Source of the DNA: Cryphonectria parasitica EP155
Lineage: Eukaryota > Ascomycota > Sordariomycetes > Diaporthales > Cryphonectriaceae
Length of the DNA stretch: 64,000 bases
Assembly: GCF_011745365.1 (NCBI RefSeq)
Contig: NW_024468911.1
Span: forward strand, 2,040,759 to 2,104,758
Direction of reading: 5' to 3'
Part shown: in pieces, positions 37,824 to 47,491 of the stretch
Layout of the letters: every line of letters begins with the position of its first letter
Numbering within the stretch: the stretch's first letter is position 1
Notes under the pieces: generated by a model
What the model was told of the DNA's origin: nothing
Database searches by the model: none
Seen by the model: only the letters and a program-made list of their open reading frames with translations
Made by a program: the position numbers and the translations under genes

Positions 37824-39713
37824 CTAGCATCCTCCTACGTGCTGGAACATCTGGCTTCGAGAGTCGAACTCCTTGTTACAGAAGATGCATGTGCAGTTGA
37901 CCGGATGGTCAACTTCTCTCAGGTTGTAAACCCGTCCGACCGGACTGGACGATCGCGAGTATTCCGATGATGCTGGCGAGGGCGAGCGCTCAGGGCTGTC
38001 GATCCAATGTACTTGCCTGTCGCCAGAAGAGGGCAGCCCACCGCTATCGTCTCCTGAGTAGGCCGCCTCATCCTCATTCTCAGTGATATTGTATGCTCGC
38101 TTCTTATCAGGGCTTGGAAGCTGGTTCCATTCGCGTTTCCTGCAATCATCAGATTTGCCGTTCCTTCTGGAGCAGTCGTAATCACGGTTACAATCTCGGT
38201 CTCGGTTACAATCTCGATCTCGGTTGTGATTGCAGTCTCGATTGCGGGGCTTCTCGCAGTAGGAATCTCGGTTTCGGTGCGAACTGCGGTTTCCAGTCTT
38301 GTATCTTGAGAAGCGAGTGCTGCTCTTGTTGCGGTAGCTCGAACGGTTGCCATCCCAGCGATCCCGGTCCCGATCACATCGATGGTCATGGTTCCGATCG
38401 TTGCAGCAGCTGCCACCAGAGCGAGAGTTGTATTTGCAGGCTGGCGAACGGTTATGATGGCTGCTTTTTCCCTTGGAGTACTCAGGATACCATTTGTTGG
38501 CGATATTAATCAGTATACTTTTGGCCTGCTCAACTTCCTCCATGTATTCGTCCAGGATGTTGAACCGCTGAGAAGGTGCGAGATGATGCTGGATGCGCTT
38601 ATCCATCTTGCTCCAGATATCGTTCAGCGCACCCTTCCAGTTGAGATTCTCGCGGTCCAGAATGCCCATGCCTCAAGCGTATCAGAGATTCTTCTGGATG
38701 AACTTTCGAAGAGCGAATTCGTCCTCCGCGATACTCCTCAAGGTCAGAAAGCTTTCACGGAACTTGCGCGTAGCACGCGTGAGCTCCATAGAGAACCGTT
38801 ATGCCAGAAGATTGGTAACAACTCTGTAGCCCTCTCAGCAGAGCTTAGCATGCTTGGTGTTGGTCAGCTCGTTTGTTCACCAGTAGATAGCAGCGCCTTG
38901 CAATAAGATACTGAACATTCGTAGTATCTCGTATTCGATTTCTTCATCGTTTGCACCATCCTTAAGGGATTCAAGGCAATCCAGGAACGACCAGACATCT
39001 GTGAAGATGAGATCTTTGCCAATAGTAATCATGCTAACATTATCAGGGTTATCATACTTGGAGTCGAACACTCCCAGCTCCTTGCATTTCATCTTGATGA
39101 TATACTGGATGCCTAAGCAACTTGAAAAGGGGGTGTTCTCATGCTGGCTTTGTAGATTGCCTGATCCAGGCCCGAGGGGTCCGCTTAGGAGCTGACAGCC
39201 TTCACCACTGCTTCCCTCATCATCAGAATCATCACCTGGATCGCTAGGGTTGCCTCCACCGGCGCCATATCGAACTGTACAGCATTGGGCGCCTCCTGAT
39301 ATCGTGGGGATTGCCGGGCCTTAAGAGGGATCTGGCATTCCCGAGGGCAAGTTCCCGTTGCTAGCCTGGAACCGAATGTCTGAAGCTGTAGCTTCAGGCC
39401 CAAGGTTGAAGTGGCGCATCAGTTGGGTTAGCATATTGATCTGTTTGCTGACCAGAGTATCGAGCGCTTCCTGCTTCACAGCTATTGCTGTCTGCTAAGC
39501 TTCCAGCCGGGCCACTGCGCTGGCTGTCTTCCTGATTTCCAAGTTCGCGTATACAGCAGCCATCTTCGCATCATCCGCCTGTATCTTGACGTAACGGATA
39601 TATTCCTTGAAGGCGGAGTCGTTTGAGAAATTGGCTGGTTCCTCAGGATCCTCGTGCTCGAGGGTACCTGTCTCACGCGGTCCAGGGGATTCGAACAGCG
39701 CTGAACTATTGCC
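37824..39713 (-). pseudogene. Retroelement gag region (stops present)
   Basis: Gag-like protein in the same frame as pol, read from about 39713 (NSSALFESPG) to a TAG at 37824-37826. Stop codons at about 39495, 39321, 38877, 38832, 38800, 38687 and 38673 break it. The middle has a gag-like helical region (GIQYIIKMKCKELGVFD and NLNWKGALNDIWSK). The C-terminal half is Arg/Asp/Asn/Cys-rich, with tandem RDRDCN units (about 38160-38290), followed by an acidic Ser-rich stretch and a C2H2-like finger (CIFCNKEF...H, about 37830-37890). The start codon is uncertain. Confidence 0.78.
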
Positions 39714-40458
39714 ATGGTACTCTCCTGCCTGGAACGGGTTGTCCTAACTGGCGGTCTCTTCTTCTCGAGAAGCTATCGCGTTTTCACTCGTTGAGCGTCC
39801 GTGAAGAAGTTCGGGGTCTTTGCCTAGCTGTATCGCCAGACTGGCAGCCAGGTTGGCTGTGGTAGCACGGTGGATAGGCGGTCGAGTTGGGTTCCTTGAG
39901 AAACCGCTTACAGTTAGCTCAGCTTGTCTGATTGTCTTGCTGGGGTCAAAATCAACAGTGAATCGCTGCTAATCAAGCCAATTAGCGATAAGCAACAGAT
40001 GGATATGAAGGCTAGAGGATGGTTTAGGCTTCTCAGGCAAGCGTGCTGTAACCAGGGTAACTCGTGGCGTCTGCGCAAGGATGTCTATAACCATGCTCGC
40101 AAGAATCAGAGTATGCTTGCTAGTTTCAGCTGCCAGAGCTTCTACCAGCAACGGGATAAAAGGAAAAACAGCTTAGCTGTGAATGCTTGTGAATGCCTGT
40201 AGGCGTGTTTTTGATGAAAAGGCTTATTCGCAAGATCTCAGGTAAGCGTAACGCATCAGGGAAGTCCGTAGCACAGTCTCAGGTGAGCGTGATGCCAAGG
40301 GCTTGTTGTTTTGGTGCCACGATCTTCACGATAGTGGGCTTTTGGTGTTTTTGGGTTGCCAAGGCTGCTGATTTCCAAGTGGGCGTATCTGCGCAATGGC
40401 TTCGGGGGGTGAATCCTCAAGGGATTCCTCAATGCAGTGTATGATCGTAGCTACCACT
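39714..40458 (-). other. Retroelement 5' leader
   Basis: Internal sequence between the element's 5' LTR and the recognisable gag frame, with the possible primer-binding site at its LTR-proximal end. One further in-frame TAG lies just upstream of gag (about 39744), so the coding start may be further into this segment. A TTCGAA-containing T-arm look-alike near 39690 lies inside gag and is not a tRNA. Confidence 0.6.
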
Positions 40459-40712
40459 TGTAGAAGGCACTCTATGGTGTACTACAAATGGTAAAAGGGA
40501 AGATGATTCGTTCTTTACTATCTTAAAAGGCGCTTTGCCAACTGCCTGTCTATATAGAAAGGAACAGTAGGCGCTAGTCCTAATTAGGACAGAAACACCA
40601 GTGACTCACAACTTGCCCTAGCCTAGTGAATGGCTAAGGGGTTAGTCACTATTTCCTGTGACTGCCAGCCCAGGGCCCCACTTTTCATTCAAGCCCTATG
40701 GCTGCTGCCACA
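40459..40712 (-). repeat. Right LTR (5' LTR of the element)
   Basis: 254 bp, same ends as the left LTR. The only difference is G at 40603 versus A at 32838. In the element's orientation this is the promoter-bearing LTR. Confidence 0.97.
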
Positions 40713-40717
40713 AAAGC
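40713..40717. repeat. Target-site duplication, right copy (AAAGC)
   Basis: Second copy of AAAGC immediately after the right LTR. The host exon resumes in frame at 40718 (Tyr-Ile-Trp). Confidence 0.93.
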
Positions 40718-42875
40718 TATATCTGGATAATCCTAGACGGCGTGGATGAGCTTAGAGAAGATTCACCCAACTCTCAGGGTCGATTGTGTAGTCTTCTGAG
40801 GCAGCTCGTCTCAAAAACATCTGCATCAGGTGGGGTGGTGTGCAAAGTCCTCATCTCAAGTCGTCCCTCTTCAACCATATCTCGAGCCTTTCGCAGGAGA
40901 GCCAATATCTCGCTCACGGAGGAGAAAGAATCATTGAACGCTGCGATCGAGGAGTACTCTATGCAGAGATTGAGGCTTTTGCATAGCAGGTTCGAGCAGC
41001 TGGGACTGGACGCTCAAGAGATGCGCGATATAGGCCTTCAAGTCACACGAAAGGCAGACGGTGAGTGACAGGTGCATTTTATTACCACTAAGTCTTCCTT
41101 GCACATTCCCTTCCCTTCGGCTTTGCATGCTTTCATATTTGAAGGATAATGGCAAGTACCTGAATATTGAGGCAGCACAGTGACACAGATGTTCTAAATC
41201 GGGGTTGGAAATTGACTTCTAACACGCTTCGCTGTATAGGCATGTTTTTATATGCCCGTCTCGTTCTGGACTACATTAGCAATAATGTATTCATCCGAGG
41301 CGATGAACTGAAAGAGTCTATACATAAGTTGCCCAAAAAGTTATCTGAGTTGTGAGTCAACCTGTTCTCCTCCTTACTTCCGGGCATCGACTCACTTACA
41401 GATAGCTACCAAAGGATCCTGGCGCAAATTTTGGCACCTCTTGATTTGAATTCCAAGAAGCATATTCAATGCATTCTCGGCTGGATCGCTTACGCTAGGC
41501 GTCCATTACAAAGATTCGAGCTCCTGTCTGCTCTGGCATTCTCGTCTGGCAAGACTGATGTAGAGCTGCCAGCACCTGAGTACGTCGTCGACATCTGCAG
41601 ATCATTGGTTGAGGAACGCAGCGACAATACACTGTCCTTCATCCACGTGTCTGTGAAATCGTAAGTCTTTAACTTTCAATGTTGGCCGCTATGACTTGAG
41701 CTGATAATACACTTATCTATAATTACTCAGCTTTCTCCAAGGCTCCTTGACGGACCTAGTACTTGACGAAGAAGCTGCATTGCATCAACACTGTCTCGCC
41801 TCTGTCACCTGCCTTCTTTCCAGCTTAAGGCTTGTAGAACAAGACCGACAACAGGCGTATCGCCTACTGGTTAAAGGAGTATATGGAATTCAGATTTACT
41901 CCGTCGAACACTGGACCGACTACGTTTTGTATGTGGCAAATTCGACATGTGGCCTGCGCATACCATCAACTCTACATGATCAGCTTTGTCTATTATCAGA
42001 ACGACTCACCAGCATATTCGGACAACCAAGCCAAAATGATGTAGTGGAGGACTCACTGAAAGACCCGAGGCTACAGTATTTGCAGAAATCCGAGGCTGTC
42101 TATTTATTAGTTCGGGCGGCGATGAGTTCAAGGTCCCTGAAGCAACTTGAGGAAGACCTCAAACAAGAGCAAGGTCAGTACACGCATAACGCCACCAAGT
42201 ATATATAGTTGCTGATATTTGGTAGCTTTAGCACAAGCTCAATCAGCTAATAGTCTCGCAGCAGGTGATTATGATATTAAAGCTCTGACCAAAGGTTCTG
42301 ACTGCGTTTCAACCCTCCTTTCTCACTACCAAGGACTGCTCGACTACGTTCTACACGCACCAGACATATCGAGTATCTCCTCTCAGGAGCTGGAGAAGTT
42401 CAGGAATGATTATCGCACTTCTACTTATACATGCAGACTGCGATCCTACTCCCGAGCAACAGCGGGCTTCGAGTCAAAGAAGCTTCGTATTGACCACGAG
42501 CTCGGTCATGTCCGGAGGTATCGATGCGACTTCCCCTCATGCCCATACCCTCCATTTCGATCCGACCAGGCACTTCGAACGCATGTACGACAGAAACACG
42601 AGTTGGCTGTGCCCCGAAAGTCAATAAGAAGGGACACGGAGCTCTCCAGCACCAAGAATATTGCGACCTTTACGAATGACCGGAAAGGTGCTGATGAATT
42701 CACCAAGACAACTGTTCCGTCGATTAATAAATCTAAGATCAATAAATTTGAGAACTTACTCAACCAACAGCCTCCTCCCCAGGCTGTTCAGCTACCAACG
42801 GATGCCGATATTACCAGGTTTAGATACTTTTTCACAGAGCCTCCATCCCCAAAGTCTACCACTGTGCAGGAATAG

Positions 42876-43562
42876 GCCGGGGGATGGGAAAAGGATGTCG
42901 AGAATCCATTTCTGGATAAGCAGATGGAGCCTATGCTCTCCCAAACACCACTCTATAGACATTTCTGCACATAAGATGAGTCTTCATGATGAGATTCTTT
43001 TGAGAATTGCTGTGAAGTTTAAAGCAGTGCGAACTTCGAGTTATCAACCGCGAGGACCTGATATTAAGGAATCAGTGGTTAAGGCTAAAGCTCAGCGGGC
43101 AGCAGCAGGCACGCGCGACAAAAAATTGAATCTTCTTGTACTAAATACCTGAGCATATTTTTCCCGGGTCATCTTTGCTAGAAGAATGACTACAACTGCA
43201 TAAGGATGAGCTTGAGGTAAGAGATTTCATGGAAGATATATTTCCTGCCTTAATTATGCTACATAGTCAGTCAACGCTGCCCTCTGTCGCTTTATATCGA
43301 GGTCTGGGACTCGAGACTTTGTCAAGAAGATTGGGGGATGTAGACTGGAAAGGTAACGGGTGCCTGGTGGATGAACCGGTCCAGGTCGGCCACCCTGTGA
43401 GGTTTGGCCTTGACAGTAGAAAATTAGATGCTAGAATGAGATATAGATTTGGTTATGGTTTTTTCTTCTGTCAGACTCAACTCTGTTACTTGTTCATTGC
43501 CAACTCAAAACTAGAATCTTCCAGATGACCGTGACCTAATTCATCTTCTTTCTTCTGAAACC
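42876..43562. other. Spacer after the NACHT gene
   Basis: About 0.69 kb between the NACHT gene stop and the stop of the PEP mutase gene (-). A short open frame (about 42960-43150) follows with no family motif. I see nothing else. Confidence 0.5.
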
Positions 43563-44516
43563 TTAACGCAAATATGACATCTCTAGATCACGCATATGAG
43601 CGTCCCCCTGCAGATCGAAAATATCTGACACCGGTGCAATCTCACCTTCAACACCAGCCAGGCCTCCCTCGTCCAAAATAGAAGCAAAGACACGCCTCAT
43701 GGCAGAAACAGCGGTCCGAATAGCATGATTGCCACAGATGATCAGACCGACCTTGTTCAACTCACCAACCTCGCGGAAAGACAACTGTGGGTAACTCGTC
43801 GGGACAAGCACCAGCGGCACCTGACTATCAGGCCAGGCCCGGCAGAACGACAAAATCTCCTCTGGTGTCTTTTGTTTGCTATGTATCAGCACCGCGTCGG
43901 CACCTGCCTCGGCATATGCCAGTCCACGCCTGATAGCCTCGTCCTGTCCCAGGCCCGCGATGAGCGCCTCAGTTCTCGCGACGACCAGCACGTCGGCCGC
44001 GTCCTTTGCCGCCCTGATCTTGCCCTGAAATTCCTCGACCGGCACCAGCACCTGCCGCCCGCCGACGCGGAGGCTGCTGTCCTTGGGGAACGTCTTATCC
44101 TCCAGAACAACCGCGGCAGCGCCAGCGACAGCGAATTGCGGGACGGCGTAGGCCACACTCACCGCGTTGCCGAAACCGGTGTCCATGTCAACAATCAGAG
44201 GGATGCGGTCCTGCACCGCCTGCCGCATGGCCCGAGTGGCCTCCAGGTGGTGGGTCATGGACAGGATGCTCGCGTCCGGCACGGCGTGCGATGCTGACAG
44301 CTCGAAACCGCTGACCCAGACGGCGCCGTATCCTGCTTCGGCGGCAAGCTTGGCTGCGAGCGGATTATGTGCGGCCATGGCGATCGCGGGGTTGGCTCGC
44401 TCAAGTCGGCCCCGAAGCGTCTCAACCATGGACTTCAGTACTGGTTTGGATGTAGACATGTTCAACGTGCCCTGAGCGATGCCAAGGCGCAGAGGCTTGG
44501 CGAGAAGGCGGCTCAT
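43563..44516 (-). CDS. Phosphoenolpyruvate mutase-type enzyme (PEPM/isocitrate lyase superfamily)
   Basis: TIM-barrel enzyme of the PEP mutase/isocitrate lyase superfamily. Single exon, 318 codons (317 aa) from MSRLLAKP; a downstream MSTSKPVLK start at 44459 is also possible. Earlier codons are open but have no ATG. Motifs: WVSGFELSAS, the Mg-binding VDMDTGFGN, EDKTFPK (the EDKxxPK loop that marks true PEP mutase), GGRQVLVPVEEFQGKI and ARTEALIAGLG. PEP mutase makes the C-P bond by turning PEP into phosphonopyruvate; relatives act as hydrolases or as 2-methylisocitrate or oxaloacetate lyases. The EDKxxPK match favours mutase or phosphonopyruvate hydrolase. No phosphonopyruvate decarboxylase or other phosphonate gene is near, so its product may feed a step encoded elsewhere. 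Assignment is by motif only. Confidence 0.87.
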   Translation of the reverse strand: MSRLLAKPLRLGIAQGTLNMSTSKPVLKSMVETLRGRLERANPAIAMAAHNPLAAKLAAEAGYGAVWVSGFELSASHAVPDASILSMTHHLEATRAMRQAVQDRIPLIVDMDTGFGNAVSVAYAVPQFAVAGAAAVVLEDKTFPKDSSLRVGGRQVLVPVEEFQGKIRAAKDAADVLVVARTEALIAGLGQDEAIRRGLAYAEAGADAVLIHSKQKTPEEILSFCRAWPDSQVPLVLVPTSYPQLSFREVGELNKVGLIICGNHAIRTAVSAMRRVFASILDEGGLAGVEGEIAPVSDIFDLQGDAHMRDLEMSYLR

Positions 44517-46606
44517 GCTTGGAGAGAGGGAAACTTCTAAGATGCTCTGCTGGATAATGAGTTGTGGGAAACTCTCCAAACAGTTTTCTGGGAGGTTGCG
44601 TGATTAATTCCCGGCAAACCCGGGATGACGAAGTTCATATGCATTTGTAGGAGTAGCAGGCAGAAGCGCGATGCTTGGTCCATCTACTCGTTTGCCAGTC
44701 GGCTTTCAAGATTGTTCAGAGCTTCCAGAGCTCTGTCTTCTTGTTGCCTTGTGTGTCCAATGATCCAGGAAGCATGTTCCGTTGGGCTCGAGGTCGGGGG
44801 CCTGTCCTCGCGATACCGCATCAGTGTTGCTGATCCTCCGACATCCCCCCACTGTGTCTCTTTCACTTCATCATGCCCCGGCACAAAGTCCCACGGCAAC
44901 GCGGCCTTGCTCCGAACGTTCTTCTCCATCTCAAGCGAGAGTGCAATGTAGCTCATCCATTGTGGGACCTAAATTGATGTTGATGGACGCGCTGCCCGGC
45001 CGGTGACGATCGTCCAAGATGTCGTTGAGGTGGCCTCCCAGCCCCTCTTGCAAGTGTCATACATATGTAACAAAGCATAGTGGTGACCTGCTCAGCTCTC
45101 ATGCGCACAAGGGTCCCATGTGTTTGAATTCAGAGCGTGCTGCGTGTGGAATACGCGTAGAGGGGCATTCCAGACTGTGTTACTTTTTGAAAGGACGTGT
45201 TAACGTGGCGATCTTGTCCGAAACCTCGTTGCTTCGGTGACGACATTCGTTATAGCTTGTGCTGCTGATGTCCGAAAAGGGCTGGTACACACGCTCGAGA
45301 AGTTCATCTTGTTGAAATATATGGGCTCAGGCAGCTTTTCCGCATCCAAATACCTCAGAATCTCTTCTTGTAGCTCGACAAGAAGGCGCCTTGCCAAAAC
45401 GTTTCGGGCGGGCATGATAGACACATAACCTTTCTTTTTTTTCTATTCCTCATTTTTCTCTGGCCTTATCAAATTGAGTACAAAGTGCTCCATGCGTCAG
45501 GGCATCTGCCATCCCAGGTACCATCAAGCTGTCCAGGAAGCCATTATCCTGTATTAGCGTGGCCAGAAGGGTGCATGGCGCAACATCTGTACTGTACTAC
45601 GGTGGTATTCATCACCAAAACGTGGCATGCAGGGTACTAGGGAACTACTGACTGACACCACTGTCGTACGTACCAGCGGGGAACTTCAAAGGGGCTCGAG
45701 CCATAGTTATATGAACGAGCATCACACAAATGTCAAATTACACGCATGAAAAGAGTCACTGAATTTGCTCAGTTGTGCAAGCATCATTCACTGGCATCTC
45801 AGTGAATGAGACTTCTGCAGAATGTGCAGCATCTGTGTGACCACATGGTGTCTTTAAGGGTAGACATTCTAGAATGTTCGCCCAAGTGACAAATCGTAAG
45901 CAGGAACTCAACACCCTGTCAGAGGCGGGGTTGACGCCCAGGCCTCGCCCTGCAATAACGAGTGTCTAAGGATCCATGTCCTCGATGTACCGTGTACTTC
46001 ATATGTGAACTTTACAAGTCGATGTGTCCGAAGAGCGACCACATATCTCGTTTAAACACTCACTTTCGATTCAGTGGCTTTCATTCTTAACCTTTGAAAA
46101 TAGTTCCATCGTCCTAGCGACTCACAAGTTTTTTTTACGGTCCGCTCTCAGCGTGCTCTGCAAGTCACAGGGCCCGTAATCGGGAATTTTGTACATCCAA
46201 GTACAAAAGCACCTCCGAGAACCGGGTACCGTATACGTCTCCAGTGAGTGGTGTGCCAGAACCCACGCCTTCCGAGCAGCGCTACTTTAAGGAAGCGTCC
46301 TTGCTTTGCCAACCCAGGAACGCTCATCGTTGACCTCACCTTTCGACTTGTAAAACACCAACCTTTTATCTTTCTACCTAGAACTCGCCCGACTCTTTCT
46401 TGCCCCATTATCCTCTCACAGGACTTCGCACCGTATGAACATCATCTAGATCATTTACGCAGCAGAAGGACCAACTACCTGCCGTAGCCTGGTCTAAATC
46501 GCGGTCATCTCCAACACCGCTTGATTTGACCCTCATCAGAGGGGCCGTGAAGACAGTCTGAAGGCGTCTGCGGGCGTGGACTGATTCATAGATAAGCGTA
46601 TTCAAC
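44517..46606. other. Gene-poor spacer, about 2.1 kb
   Basis: No recognisable family. A 90-codon ATG frame on the minus strand (44956-44684, start MSYIALSLEM) is unbroken and has an even composition, so it could be a small gene upstream of the PEP mutase, but I cannot support it further. The right end holds the promoter of the TPR/U-box gene. Confidence 0.45.
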
Positions 46607-47491
46607 ATGGCTGTGCAGGACGCAATACAGTTCAAGGAGCAGGGGAATAAGCTGTTCCTCAAAGGTCAATATGCCGGTGCAGAAGGGCTCTACTCTCAAG
46701 CGTAGGTCTGATCATCTCTGCACTTTCGTGATCATCTCATGCTGACACACAGAACGTTCAGAATTGTGGCTGACCCCAAGGACCCGAAACTCTACACCAA
46801 CCGTGCCATGGCGCGATGCAAGCTCAGGCGGTGGGAGGATGCCATCGCTGACTGCCAGACATGCCTCTCCCTGACCCCCGATAACATGAAAGCCATCTTC
46901 TACAAGGCTGAGGCCCAGCTGGAGCTCAAGGACTTCGACAACGCTCTGCAGAGCGCACAGCACGCCTATGAGCTCTACTCCCACTCTGAAGACGGCCTCA
47001 AGTCTTTAGGCTCCGTGACCAAACTCGTCTTGCGGTGCAAGAAGGAGCGTTGGGAGGATAAGGAGCGCCGACGCTTACGCGAGAGATCTGAACTGGAGAG
47101 GGAGCTTGTCGAGCTGATGGAGAACGAGCGGGGCACCGCTATCCTCCTGGCCACGAATGACGCAGAGCTGCGAGATATCCAGGACGAGTGGGAAGCCAAG
47201 ATAGAAACGCTGAGGGGCACGTTCCAGCTGGCACGCGGCGAGCAGGGCAAACGACGGGAAGTGCCAGACTGGGCCATTGACGATATCTCATTCGGAATCA
47301 TGGTCGACCCGGTCATGACCAAGACGGGAAAGTCTTACGAGAGGGCGTCGCTCATGGAACACCTCAAGAGGTCCAAAACAGACCCCATCACGCGCGAGCA
47401 CCTCGAAGTCTCCGATCTGCGGCCCAACCTCGATCTTCGGGCTGCCTGTGCAGAGTTTCTGGAGGAGAACGGCTGGGCTGTGGATTGGTGA
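46607..47491 (+). CDS. CHIP/STUB1-like TPR and U-box E3 ubiquitin ligase
   Basis: Co-chaperone ligase that binds Hsp70/Hsp90 C-termini through TPRs and ubiquitylates bound clients. Exons 46607-46701 and 46753-47491, 278 codons (277 aa), close to animal CHIP (about 300). The start MAVQDAIQFKEQGNKLF opens TPR1; the intron falls inside it and joins to PKLYTNRAMARCKL (TPR2) and AIFYKAEAQLELKDF (TPR3). A charged coiled-coil (KKERWEDKERRRLRERSELERE, about residues 130-160) follows. The U-box is near the C-terminus: ISFGIMVDPVMTKTGKSYERASL, DPITREHL and the LRPNLDLRAACAEFL segment. Donor GTAGGT, acceptor ACACAG. S. cerevisiae has no clear CHIP. Confidence 0.93.

Larger units (their letters stand above)
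32694..40712 (-). mobile_element. Ty3/gypsy chromovirus LTR retrotransposon, antisense to host gene
   Basis: Complete element of 8,019 bp flanked by AAAGC target duplications (32689-32693 and 40713-40717). Two 254-bp LTRs start TG and end CA on either strand. They differ at one base (A at 32838, G at 40603). The coding strand is minus: gag, protease, RT, RNase H, integrase, chromodomain, the Ty3/gypsy order. Next to the element's 5' LTR (the right-hand copy) the internal sequence begins AGTGGTAGCTACG, a possible primer-binding site starting TGG; I could not name the tRNA. No strong polypurine tract is seen before the other LTR, only a short GACAAGGGGCAG-like stretch. Gag-pol is one frame from about 39.71 kb to 33.0 kb, interrupted by about 21 stop codons and no frameshift. 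Confidence 0.96.
31442..42875 (+). pseudogene. NACHT/NLR-type gene split by a retrotransposon
   Basis: Fungal STAND NTPase of the kind implicated in non-self recognition and heterokaryon incompatibility. Exons: 31442-31937, 32011-32693 continuing at 40718-41060, 41240-41351, 41406-41660, 41731-42173 and 42226-42875. Without the 8,019-bp element and one AAAGC copy this totals 994 codons (993 aa). The N-terminus resembles the DUF7708-type helical domain (LEHYSSVVHILCNG, LPWIWAPI). Walker A is GTAGSGKS; Walker B (IWIILDGVDEL) begins at the insertion point. A winged-helix-like segment follows (GWIAYARRPLQRFELLSAL, SFIHVSVKSF). The C-terminus has a C2H2-like finger (C-x4-C...H-x4-H, about 42527-42600) and no ankyrin, TPR or WD repeats. 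As it stands, the plus-strand frame enters the LTR and stops about 11 codons in (32727-32729), losing Walker B. Gene family is clear; the domain name is from memory. Confidence 0.86.

Noticed and set aside
39185..39403. Alternative gag frame with an apparent start
   Set aside because: It is not in the frame of pol. The other frame (MRHFNLGPEA onward) joins smoothly to the rest of gag except for one stop, so this one is a shadow.
39660..39715. tRNA-like T-arm (TTCGAATCCCC) on the minus strand
   Set aside because: Lies inside the gag frame; no matching A box, anticodon arm or acceptor stem.
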